In this document: positions 47,656 through 58,528 of the stretch, one piece after another
How the letters are laid out: each line of letters opens with the position of its first letter
Position numbering within the stretch: position 1 is the first letter of the stretch
DNA from: Wuchereria bancrofti
Taxonomy: Eukaryota; Nematoda; Chromadorea; Rhabditida; Onchocercidae
Reading direction: 5' to 3'
DNA: 64,000 nt
Assembly: GCA_005281725.1 (NCBI GenBank)
Contig: SSBO01000012.1
Location: 20,039,060-20,103,059, forward strand
Position numbers and translations under genes: made by a program
The notes under the pieces: generated by a model
Told to the model about the DNA's origin: nothing
The model's input: only the letters and a program-made list of their open reading frames with translations
Databases searched by the model: none

Positions 47656-48996
47656 TTTGCATTCTAAAATGACGATAATGCTAATGATAATTTATCATAT
47701 CTCTGACAATTTGCAATGAATTATTTTTTGTTACTGATAATCGATGAAAATAATTTCACGAATACTAATTAAATTTCCTTAGAATAAAAATTTTAATTTT
47801 AATAAAATTTAATTGGTTTCATAAATTCATTCATTAACTCTATCATGCGATTTCATGAAAGTAAAATTTAGAAAAAGAAAAAAAACAGCCAACCGATAAC
47901 GGAAAATTTTTCATCAATGAGAGCCACCTGTGCTGCATTTTTTTTTTTTTAATATATTTGTTCTAAATGAACCGAAAATATGAAAATTGAATATGCAACA
48001 GCTAATTGAATTTAAAATTTTTTTAACTCCAAAAGATTTCTTTTTAGGGAAAATTTTTCCTCACGGATTTCAATTTTTTCTTTTAAATTTTAATCCTTCA
48101 TCTTTTTTTTGACTGTTTTATGCCATTTTTTTTTTCAAACGAATAAAGTATATAATTGGATAAAGCTACAAAAAAAAAAGATAGACAAAGCATTAATAAA
48201 AGTTTTTTGCCAAGTCATTACAAAATGGTAAATTGCGCTTGTCTAAAATTATCGCATGCCATAAACTTTAAATTTTTTTTTTTTTGTTATTGCTATACTT
48301 TAATTTTAAACTTAACTCAAAATTCTTAATTCTTATTTTCATCAATTGATTATTTCAACTCTTTTTGCTCTAATATTTTAAAGAAACAAAAAGAAGGATT
48401 ACTAGTGAATTTTTCAAAATAAATGAATTTGTTGATCAGAGAAACAGCTGCATGATGTATTTGATTTATTAGATAATTTTAAAGAATGATGATGATATAT
48501 ACAGAGGCAATATATTTCTTGCTATTTCATTCATTTTCTTCCACCCAATGCGCCTCATTTATTTGCCTGTTCAAAATATGCCGCATTTATTTTTCTTACT
48601 TTTAGCTTTTGTTTTCAATTTTTTTTTTTTTTTATCTTATCTTTCTTTATTCATTTCATTTTTTTTTCCTTTTTTCTCTTCATTGCTATTTATTAATAAA
48701 TTATAAATTATGGCAAAATTTTATTACTAAATAATCTTATCTTCTAATATTCATACTAATCATTATTAATTCAAAAAAAACACATATATTTAAATATTCT
48801 AATGTTCTTCAAATATTTTTCGATCATCTTATCGCTATTCTTGGGTAATTCATTTTCTTGCCTTTCTTTCTTGTGTTCTTTCCATTAAATTTTTTCTGAT
48901 GAATGCAACTTTAATTGCAATTGAGTTAATTTATTCGTATTTAAAATATGAAACTTTATTTTAATTCATTTCTTCAGTTATTATCAAATTATCAAA
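47656..48996. other. Divergent intergenic region between LIM and ShK genes
   Basis: About 1.3 kb between two divergently transcribed starts. Many homopolymer T and A runs; no exon recognised. It should hold both promoters, but no distinct element stands out. Confidence 0.55.
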
Positions 48997-51900
48997 ATGT
49001 TCCAAATCATCTTTTTCCTACTACTCATCATTGCAATTTCCGGAGCAAACAATGGTATCTATATTAGTATTTTTTGTTTTCCAAAAACTTTTAATTCTTT
49101 TTTCTTTTAATAATTTATTTCTTCTTAGTGCAGAAATAATGATAAAGATGAGAAATATACAAAAAGTGTAGGTAACAGCTATTATCAATGAAACTATTAT
49201 CAGAATCTTTAAAATTTATTTCTTAGAAATTTGCATCATAAAAGAAATTCAAACAAATTGTATGATATATTTTCTTCAATGATAAAGTGATAAATAAATT
49301 ATGTGATAGTTAAATAATTTATTAGCTTTCTAACCTATATTATTTTAGATTGTTATGACATAAGTACATCTTGTAACAAAGGAATATGCACAAAATTTCC
49401 GCAATTTGCTCGTAACAGTTGCGCTAAAACATGTGGTTTTTGTGGTTCCACTAATTCAGGTAATAAATTTTAAAAATTACAGTTACTTTTTAAAATTATT
49501 ATCAAATAAAAAATTGCAATAATAAAATTTATTAACCATAGTAATGTAGTCAAAATTATTTACAAGTTGCAAATATGTAATAAGTATAAATGTATACGTA
49601 TGCTAATTTTCAAGTATATAAATTTTCAGATTTTCAGCGTGACAAATTTTCAGATATAATTTTCAGATACTTCGTCTAGCAGTAGTGCTAGCAAATCAGA
49701 TGCATGCCATGATAAAGATTTTGACTGTTCAAATGAAATTTGTCAAAATTATCCATACACAGCTAAAGAACGATGTGCTAAATTTTGTGGCTTATGCGGT
49801 GATTCATTATCAAGAAATAGCGGTCATTTGTCATCGGTGATCTCATCGTCACATCAGCAAAGTTCATCACTAAAAAGTGGTATAATTCAATCAGGAATCA
49901 TTGATAAAGATACTAATGATTATTGATTTATGCATGAAAAAAGAAAAGAACGAATGTAAAAAAAAGACTAATAAATTTTTTTTTTTTTAAATTTTTAGGA
50001 ATGGAAAAATGTTAAATTATGTTATTCATTCTTATGTGATTATTGTTGAAGAATTTGTCTACATATATTTAGAGGCCAAAAAAAGCTTTCCAAATTGAAA
50101 ATTTTTTTCAATAAAAATCAAAAATATACGTGTATTATTTTAAAAAATTTAAATCAAAATTTTTTTGACTTAAATTTGTATCAATTAATCAATTTTGCAT
50201 GTAATAAAAGAGCTGGCGCATTTGTGTGATAATATTTTCAGTAATATTTCAAATTATCCAATCAAATTACAAATGAAAGGTTACATATTTCTTTTCTTTT
50301 TTTTTTTTTTTTTTTTACAGAAAGAAAATTATCATCGCCATGCATTGATAAGGATTATGATTGTACCCAAGAAATTTGCCATAATTATCCATTTACGGCG
50401 AAAGAACGATGTGCCAAAACATGTGGCCTATGTTCTAACAGTACAATCACATCAGGCACAGCTAATACAACCATCAAAATAAACAAATCTAAAGGAATTC
50501 CATCATTACCGCTTAATCGAGGTGATATTTTATATGTTTAAATAAATTTTTGTTTTCTTATGAAATTATTTGTTTAATAAGGAAAAATTTTTAAAAATTA
50601 TACATTCAAAATACAATTATTATATTTTTCAATTTTTAAATTAAATTAAGCTATGATAACTTTTTGTAGACTATATAAGTAAAATATATAAGAGAGGTTT
50701 AGAATTATCGATTTTTATTTAATGTGAAATTTTTGTTTTTTACAAAATTGCTTTTACAGAAACTGAAAATGTTCCCTTAAGTGGTCATTTGTGTTTTGAC
50801 AAAAATATTGATTGCAAAAAAGAAATATGCCGTGATTATCCGTTTACTGCTAAAGCACAATGCGCCAAAACATGCGGTTTTTGTAGTGATAATGGAGGAG
50901 TCATTCCACCACTGCCATCTTCCTTATCAGGTATAGTTAACTTTTCATATGATATCATTAACTCATCATACATTTATTTGGTTTGGTTTTTTGGAAGTAA
51001 CATTTTGTTCCTTAATAATGTAAATAATCATCAAATTTCCCTTTTAAGTTTTTTTTTTTTTCATTTATTATTATTATTATATTTTATTATTGTTATGTAT
51101 CTATTAATATTATTATTATATTTTAAGCTTTTCAAAGATTTTAGCTTAAATTTATTTCCTAATTTCATACTATTTAGTCTAAAATGTAATTATTTGTTCA
51201 GTATGACAGGTAGTACTGTAATATTATCGTAATCCATTATTTCACCTTTACATCTCACATATTAGTTCTTTTTTTTTCTAATTGCTCATAGTTATATTTG
51301 TTAGACTTTTTGCAGTTTTTCTTTTAATCTGATTTACATTTTGGTTAAACATAACATTCGAACAATTCGTGCAAAGCAAATTATTCTTCTCAATTAATAC
51401 TTACTTTCATAACAGTTTGTATCACAAATGACATTAGCATAATTAATTCGATTTATTTATTCATTCTTTTATTATTTATAATAAATTATCCAATTTGATG
51501 ATTTTGATCTTTTCCACAAATCAATGTTATACCTTTAAGATTGGACATGTAAATTTGAGATTCATTCTTCATTAACTATTGAATGACAATTTTTTTTTAA
51601 AAAAAAGAAAAAAAATGAATTCCTCCCTGTTTACTTCAAGGCAGAATCATTCATATTACAATTTTATTATTAAAAAATCAAATATAGCCGCTTATCTCAG
51701 TAATCGCTTGTTATACTATTAATTTATTTATTCATTCGTTATATTTTTATTTATTTATCCATAGTAAATTTGGAAGATTTAGGATGTAAAATAGGTTTAA
51801 AATGTTTGTCATAAAATAATTCGATGGAGTCTTCTTCACATGTGAAATGCTAATAAATTTGATTTTATTTTTAAAATTAAGAATTCGAATGCATTAAATT

Positions 51901-53067
51901 GAACTTGACAATTTTACAAAGATTATCATTTCATCATTGCTAAGGAATGGTGCGATAAAATTTGCAGATTTTTTTATAGACTGATTATTAATAGTAGCGG
52001 TAGAATAAATATTGAGCACTGTCATACATTTCCTGCAGGAAATAATTCCAATATGTCATTAATTTATTAAATCTTTTTACTATGCATGCATGCATACAAC
52101 AATATTGTTAAATTATACGTTCTAAATTTCAGATTTCTAATTGAATTCTAATTGAAAAAACTAGAAATCAATTAGTCGTAGACATGAATTTTAATGATTA
52201 TCAATCTATGTCAGTGTTAATCTTTTTCCAAAAATTTCAGGAAACAAACCATCAGCAATAACTGAAGATTGTAGAGATGAGAGTTCCCATTGTTCGGAAC
52301 AATCATGCTTGAATTATCCATACAAAGCGCGCAGAGAATGTGCTAAGACTTGCGGATTTTGTGGTGAAAAAAGCTCGATGCTCGACCCGAAACCCTCTTC
52401 GGATAATTTGGAAAGCGAAGGTAGCATAATCACTCTCGATGATGATGACAGTGATAACGATGATACCGGTAGAAGAAACTTCATACAATCAACAGCAGCA
52501 TCAGGATATCACTCGATTTCTAGAACTGGTTTTGGGTCCACCGGCAAACGAAATGACCCAATTCATAGAAGGTCAGGACATCGTCCTACCCAAGGAATTG
52601 GTGCTGGATCCATTGGTGAACGAACTGACTCAATTCGCAAAACATTAGGACAACGTCCAATTTCCGAAATTAGTGATGGATCCACTGGCAAACGAACTGA
52701 TACTTCTAATACATATGCACAGCAGCCAACAGCACACGGAGAGCGGAGCAGATATCCTGGCAGAACAGGTACATATATTATTTTGAAAATAATATTCTCT
52801 AGAAAGTGTGTGCTAAAAGGAGTTAGTTACCTTTTCGTCAAGAAATAAAATGTTTGAGATAGGAAAAATACTTGAAATTAAGATTATAATTGTTGAACTT
52901 TTGTATTTCTAATAATTTCAACAATTTCTCTATGCTATATATATAATGAAATCTAATTTCTTTCAGGCCCATGTAATGATGAAAATCAATATTGTGAGAA
53001 GGGAGACTGCTATAAGTATTCAGAATTTGCTCAACGGTATTGTGAAAAAACTTGCGGTTATTGTTAA
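48997..53067 (+). CDS. Secreted protein with six ShK (SXC) domains
   Basis: Predicted secreted or surface-coat protein, 460 aa. Seven exons, all introns phase 1: 48997-49054, 49349-49459, 49667-49879, 50321-50521, 50760-50930, 52241-52768, 52967-53067. A hydrophobic signal peptide (MFQIIFFLLLIIAISG) is followed by six ShK domains at about residues 21-51, 70-100, 135-165, 206-236, 262-292 and 430-460. Each spans exactly 31 residues from first to sixth Cys and ends CxxxCGxC. Linkers are Ser/Thr-rich, as in nematode mucin-like surface proteins. The long exon at 52241 carries 24-residue repeats between domains 5 and 6. ShK/SXC domains are very common in nematode secreted proteins and are not by themselves evidence of toxin activity. 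An acceptor 19 nt before the ATG (48978) suggests trans-splicing. The last domain ends at the stop codon. Confidence 0.92.
52537..52705 (+). repeat. 72-bp coding repeat in the ShK gene linker
   Basis: Units beginning STGKRNDPI, SIGERTDSI and STGKRTDTS start at 52537, 52609 and 52681, giving about 2.3 copies of a 24-residue basic, Gly/Ser/Thr-rich repeat. The protein diverges between copies while the frame is kept. Confidence 0.85.
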
Positions 53068-53160
53068 ACAATTAATGAATAATTATACTTAACTTCTGGA
53101 CTGATAATGTGAAGAGCAAGAAATAATTGAGAAAATTGCCATATTGTAATTTATTTATAA

Positions 53161-53166
53161 AATAAA
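53161..53166 (+). terminator. Poly(A) signal of the ShK gene
   Basis: AATAAA 94 nt after the stop codon. Confidence 0.6.
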
Positions 53167-53640
53167 GATATTGACAGCATAATTATGTACACAGAATTGC
53201 AAAAAATGATACTTTAAAAAGCAAAGTATTAACACTTAAAGCTTAAAGCAACGAATTTAGATAATATCTCATGGTTATGTTAATGATATGTAACATAGAA
53301 TAATAGTCAGTTTATGGAAATATACTTCTTTGTAACAAATGTATCTTTAACTGTAGGAGAAAAAAGTGGGGAGAGGTATTATATTAATTTACTTAATGAG
53401 TAAACTGAGCTTTTGATTTTAGCATCAATTTTAGTAATTTTAGCATTAATTCTAGTTAAGGTTATGATAGGATTAAAAGAAAATACGAACATATTCCATT
53501 ATTCAGTCAAATCTATAAGATTACCCTTTTTGAATAATCATACAGATCTGATTGAATTTTGGATAATCGATCGTCCTTTTTAATTATGAATTATCTTTTT
53601 TGGAGGAGCAAAATTTTAGCAATAATCAACGCAGCTACAT

Positions 53641-56600
53641 TCATGCAAATGTATATCCTAACAAAAATCCAGCACCATAACCACCCAGTAAATAAGCGTT
53701 GTTTCGCAAAAAATCATTTACCTGCAAAAAAGAATTTAAAAAGAAAAACAAATGGGTTGAGTTTATCCAATAAGAGAGATAGTCGCTATAACAGAACTTA
53801 GTGTGATCCAAATGTAGAAAGTCCTAAATGCATAAGCTTGATGCACCTGATGTTAAATTATTATCAAGAATAGGCAGCACTTTAAAAAACAAATTTCTGT
53901 CATTGTTTTTTTTAAAGTGTGCCATGTAGTTAAATCTCAGTAAAAATATAACAGCATTGTTTCAACTTAATAAATTCGTAAAATTTATTAAAAAAAAAAA
54001 AAAAAAAAACTCACCTCGTCCCCTGCTACACTGCTTCTATTGCTCGTCACTCGTGTAATATTTTTACGCAGCTGTTCAATATCACGCCGCAGTTTTGACT
54101 GATTGATTTTGATATAGCCTCGAGAATTACAAAACTGAAATTTACCACTTCTGATTAGTGATGTTTTTACTTAAATCAATTGGTCAAACAACTGGATATC
54201 AGTTATCAATCTATCAAACATCTAAACTCCCAGTTAAACTAATAAAGAAACCTTAATTAGTTCTGTATAAAAGAAATTGTTGCGGAATCACCTTTTCTTT
54301 TTTTCTTGTTCTAAAATTATCTGTAATAACAATTCAGAAGAATTTTATGATAAGTGCTAGAGAAATCAATTCCGTTTTCCTTCCATTTTTTAGAAGATCA
54401 ATGCAAATCGTCAAATTAAAATATGCCAAGTAACAGCTGCCCGTTTAAGTCAAAAAAGAATTAGGAAAGACAGAGATCTAAGAAAGCAGTAACTTGCTGA
54501 CGAGGAAAATTTTGATGATTACATAAGAAACTCCATAATAAAGGAATAGCTGAACATAAAAAAGCATTCAAGCAAATACAATGTAATTTCGAAACTGTTA
54601 TTCAATGCAATGTGAAAACGTAGACATTACTACAGTACTTTATTGGAAAATGCTGCAGTGGTATTGAAAATGATTTGATTACATCATTTACTATATGCTT
54701 AATAAATTACCGTTGCAAGCAAAGTTGAAAATTTGCGAAAAGATGCAAGACTGTAGAAAGAATATACAGAACGAACATAAAGCAGATAAGAAAAGCAAAA
54801 ATGAAATTAATTCAACCAGGAAAGTGACTTTGCTAATTGCTATGTTCCATCTTTATTGCATTTTTCCATTCAAGAGAGATAATTTGTGTCTGTTCCTTAA
54901 AATTTATCCGAGGTTCAAAGTAACCGGAAAAGACGACCAACAAATTATTTAAGGAATACAAAACATTTTATAAACTAATCATTTCCTGCGGAATAGGTGG
55001 AATATTTTATTTGTACGTTCATGTGATTTTTTTAAATTAATCCTTAATCAAAATTATTTGCTGTCTATTGCCTCAAAATTTTTGCAAATCAAACTCGAGA
55101 GTCGCTGATACGCCAAGTCAAATGATTACTTATTTTTAACACTTTTACCTTTAAGACCTCTGCGATACATGATATAAAAGAAAAGGGTAGGGCAGAACCA
55201 ACGCAGAAAGATAGCAAAACGATGGCTTAATGGTGCAAGAATCAATTCTGTGTTTCGATTTATGAGAGCATTTATGATGCATTCAGCTGCATAACTCGGT
55301 GTGAGCCCATTTGCCTGGTTAAGATCATCCATATCCATCGGTTTACCTTCGGTAGTAAGCGCACGACGTCCAAAACCTGTATTCAAATAAGTCGCACTTA
55401 CAACGAGAATCTGCGTCTTAAAGCGTTCTTCAGTCCGTAAACAATCGAAGAAAGCCTGCAATTCGATTAGCATTCCAATATGTTTCCATCAAAATATCGG
55501 CACTCCTAAATCAGAGCTTTGATGTTTTCGAATGTTCATTATAAAAGTTTGTCAACCCCATGGAACAATGATAAAAACACATAATACCGAAACCATAAAA
55601 TCTTCTATTTCGCAGAAATAGAAGATTTAAATTGCAGAAAAAAAAAATACAAGACGGAAATAAAGTGTAAACGAAAGCGCACCTCAGCAGCGTGCTTACT
55701 AGATGAATAAGAACTTCGATATGGTACAGCAATGCGACCTTGTACGCTGCTTATATACACAATTGCTCCATCTTCCGGAATATAATCAAGCAGTGCTTTA
55801 GTTATTGCAACGTGACCAAAGTAATTAACTTCCATTACCTTAAACATATTTTATTAAGGATTCACTAAGACTTGGGAATTGAAACAGAGAAGTAAAAAAC
55901 TTGCTAAATTACCCTCTATTACTCCAAACAACAATTTACAAAGGAGAATTATTCTATAACCATTAGTTGTCTATGGTTTTAGAAATTTTTTTCTATAAAA
56001 AAAAAAAAAATGAAACATTAAATGTACTGAAAACTAACCTGCCGATGTACATCCATCGGCGTATCTTTGCAACTTCCACGCATGCTTAAACCAGCATTAT
56101 TAATAAGAACATCAATCCGTTGATTGATGGCAAACGAGACAAGCTCCACAACGCCATTTGGGTCGGTAATATCCAGGTATTTATAAACTGGTTCATTACT
56201 ATTGATAACACCTGGCAATGATTTCAGCTCTTCACAGAGTTCCTTCAGCTTATCAATACTGCGTGCTGTTAAAATTACTTTAGCACCTCTCCGATAAAAA
56301 CAAATCGCTAATTCTCGACCAAGACCCGAACTGGCTCCAGTGATTAATACAGCACGATCACGCAGATCAAGTTTCGAGCGGTGATGTGGCCCAGGTATCA
56401 GAAAACGAAAGAAACGATTAGCAGCGTAAAGACCGACAGGTAGTACAACATAATGAATATATGGTTTTATGGCGGTAATCAAATTTGTTGCACGCTCACA
56501 GGATTGATCCATTTGACTGGTGATAATATTAGTGATAGTGGTAAATAGCTCTAGAAACACAAACACAATAGTTAAAGGATCTATTTCAAAGAGTGAGGTG

Positions 56601-57603
56601 ACGCTATAGACAGAATGCCACGCTACAATAATATTACATGAACATAGTGCAATACAATCAAAGTGAATTCCAGATATGTTGAAGGTATTGAAACAAATAA
56701 AGTATGAATCAAGCATGAGAGATATTAATTATGAAGTTTACTCTGCGACTATAGCAGCTGCTACATGACATCCGGAATATAGCTACCCTATTATATCATA
56801 TTCTATCCCGAAAGAACTGTAAAATCTCAGCATTTGTTTGAAAAAATACCGATTGATTACGTCCCTTAAAATAAGTAAACAAATATCGACCAGAAAAAAA
56901 AAATATGAAAAACCTGGAGTAAAATCAAAGAGCACCCAATAACACCTGCCACTATTTTGCTTCCCTTCGTGAACACATATCCTGTTATCCTGAAATATTA
57001 CTAAATACTACATAAAAATCATATTTTATTTGAATGAAAAGTTTGTCAGTGAAACATATGAATTATGGAAATTATTAATTAGTGGAACTGAAAAGTTCCC
57101 GTCTCATTTACTCTAACAAATCTTTCAATTAATACTGCAAAACAATAAATTTTCAATAATCTCACAAATGCATCACCAAATATGAAAGAATTACCCACAT
57201 TTGGCTTCATTTTCTTTTTCTTTCTTTTTTTTTATCAACTAGCATTTGAGTCGATAATCTGTGATACAATGGCTGATCTCATTAACATTTTGATCACAAA
57301 AAATTACCATGTTAACTTTTAATTACATCAATTTTCATCTTATTACTATCCACTGTTAAATATTTGATAGAATTGTAGGAAAAAAAAGAAAAAAAGAAAC
57401 ACTTGCCATCCGGCAGTAGACCCAATGCAAATTTGAATAGGAATTGGTTTATCCTGGATACTATTAATGAAGATGACTGCTCTACCAAATGTATTTGAGA
57501 AATAATTAGAAGGATGTGATGAGTAATTTGCTCGCATCAAAAATTTATCTTTACCATTAACTGCATTTTCTGCTTTTTCCAATAATTCGTCAATAATAGT
57601 CAT
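53641..57603 (-). CDS. fndc-1: FUN14 domain protein, FUNDC1 mitophagy-receptor homologue
   Basis: Outer mitochondrial membrane protein of the FUN14 family; FUNDC1 recruits LC3/Atg8 in mitophagy. Four exons join in phase to 157 aa: 57603-57407, 56989-56914, 54134-54015, 53721-53641 (human FUNDC1 is about 155 aa). Family signatures are clear: QICIGSTAGW into ITGYVFTKGSK (first membrane segment, about 55-72), IVAGVIGCSLILLQ (78-91), RGYIKINQSKLRRDIEQL (96-113), and the C-terminal GYGAGFLLGYTFA (145-157). Intron 1 has a GC donor (GATG|GCAAGT), required to keep TGW-like sequence in frame. Intron 2 (56913-54135) contains a complete SDR gene on the same strand. The Trp/Phe/Tyr-xx-Leu/Ile/Val LIR motif of the FUNDC1 N-terminus is not visible in residues 1-50. 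An acceptor TTTCCAG lies 20 nt before the ATG. Confidence 0.9.
54135..55005 (-). other. Distal part of FUNDC1-gene intron 2, downstream of the SDR gene
   Basis: About 870 bp between the SDR poly(A) signal and the third FUNDC1 exon. No exon is supported on either strand; a plus-strand open frame at 54695-54952 is Lys-rich and lacks family similarity. Confidence 0.5.
55006..55011 (-). terminator. Poly(A) signal of the nested SDR gene
   Basis: AATAAA on the minus strand, about 115 nt after the SDR stop. It supports the SDR gene having its own 3' end inside the host intron. Confidence 0.55.
55126..56512 (-). CDS. Short-chain dehydrogenase/reductase, DHRS7B-like
   Basis: NAD(P)-dependent oxidoreductase of the classical SDR family, probably anchored in a membrane. 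Three exons join in phase: 56512-56039, 55838-55683, 55455-55126, giving 319 aa (DHRS7B is of similar length). An N-terminal hydrophobic segment (YVVLPVGLYAANRFF, about 21-35) precedes the Rossmann fold. Seen motifs: TGASSGLG (58-65) for cofactor, NNAG (138-141), and a full catalytic tetrad Asn163, Ser189, Tyr202 and Lys206 (YSSSK). The C-terminal hydrophobic stretch FAIFLRWFCPTLFFYIMYRR may be a second membrane contact. Arg84 in TARS after the second strand favours NADP(H). The start was set at the ATG 38 nt after a TTTCTAG acceptor (56551); an upstream in-frame extension to 56716 reads as low-quality sequence. It lies wholly inside intron 2 of the FUNDC1 gene. Confidence 0.9.
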
Positions 57604-57623
57604 GCTAATAATGTTCAAAATTT
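57604..57623 (-). other. Probable spliced-leader acceptor and 5' UTR of the FUNDC1 gene
   Basis: TTTTCCAG directly precedes a 20-nt leader and the ATG. Similar acceptor-plus-short-leader arrangements precede the PASK (36719, 47 nt), LIM (47663, 8 nt), ShK (48978, 19 nt), SDR (56550, 38 nt) and RPAP1 (58507, 22 nt) start codons. In nematodes this is the usual picture for trans-spliced mRNAs. Confidence 0.45.
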
Positions 57624-58189
57624 CTGGAAAACATTAGAATTACAATAAATACAATACAGTACTTGAAACAGTTTCTAGAATTATGATAATTGTTCCACTC
57701 CCGAAAATTATCACTGAATAAACTCGTTAAGCTAATCGATAACTTATCATCGTCTCCTCGAATGAACTCTCAATGACCGCTTTCCCCCCGAATACCAGAA
57801 AAAACCATAAAATGAACGCATCTCCATGAAATTTACAACCTCAATCGATTCTTTTATCATTTCAGTTAACAAGGAAATGCATGAAAATGCATTCATTACA
57901 CGTTATGATTCTCTCGTCACTACTCTTGCGTGTTATTTCATTCGTCTTCTCGCTCTCTCCGTTAGCAACAATTGTTGATATCTTCTTCTTTCTCTCAATC
58001 TCTGGTAAACGTTATGTAGTATTTGTCATCAGTCTCCTTGATTCAGCATGTAATGTTATTTCGCATTTTTCATTTTTCTTTTTTACTCTCAATTTATAGT
58101 GTATACTTTTGGTTGCACTGAATTTCGTTGATGAATTTCTCATTCCACTTTCTGTCTCTTTTTTGCCTTTTGAAGTGGTAACTCTCGCC

Positions 58190-58425
58190 TCATTTCCGTG
58201 GTCACTTTCGCCTCATTCCCATCGGTTACTCTCGCCTCATTTCCATCGGTTCAATCCCAGTAGTCATTTTCAACTTGATCCCATCGGTCACTCTCGCTTC
58301 AGTCCCAGTAGTCATTTTCAGCTTGATCCCATTGGTCACTCTCACTTCAATCCCACTAGTCTTTATGTCAGTTCTACTGGTCATTATTCTTACTTCAATC
58401 CATCTGATTACTCTTATCTCATTTT
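58190..58425. repeat. 24/48-bp minisatellite between FUNDC1 and RPAP1 genes
   Basis: Alternating units such as CCCATCGGTCACTCTCGCTT and CCCAGTAGTCATTTTCA, about 24 bp each (48-bp higher period), about eight to nine units, decaying outward. Frames are open on both strands because the period is a multiple of three. It lies in the divergent upstream region of both genes. Confidence 0.85.
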
Positions 58426-58528
58426 TGGAGTCTTCTAGCCTTATTAAGCATGTACGCGCCATTCGTCGTAATATCAGTGCATTGCTGAATTCTTTGCAGT
58501 TTTCAGTAAAGATAGTCATACATTAGCA

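Noticed and set aside
48997..53067. ShK gene as a toxin
   Set aside because: ShK/SXC domains are widespread in nematode secreted enzymes and coat proteins; nothing here shows toxin function.
53641..54134. These two exons as the 3' end of the SDR gene
   Set aside because: The SDR has its own stop and poly(A) signal, and the two exons encode the FUN14 C-terminus, joining in phase to the exons at 56989 and 57603.
58109..58526. Open frames on both strands upstream of the RPAP1 gene
   Set aside because: Explained by the 24/48-bp minisatellite whose period is a multiple of three.
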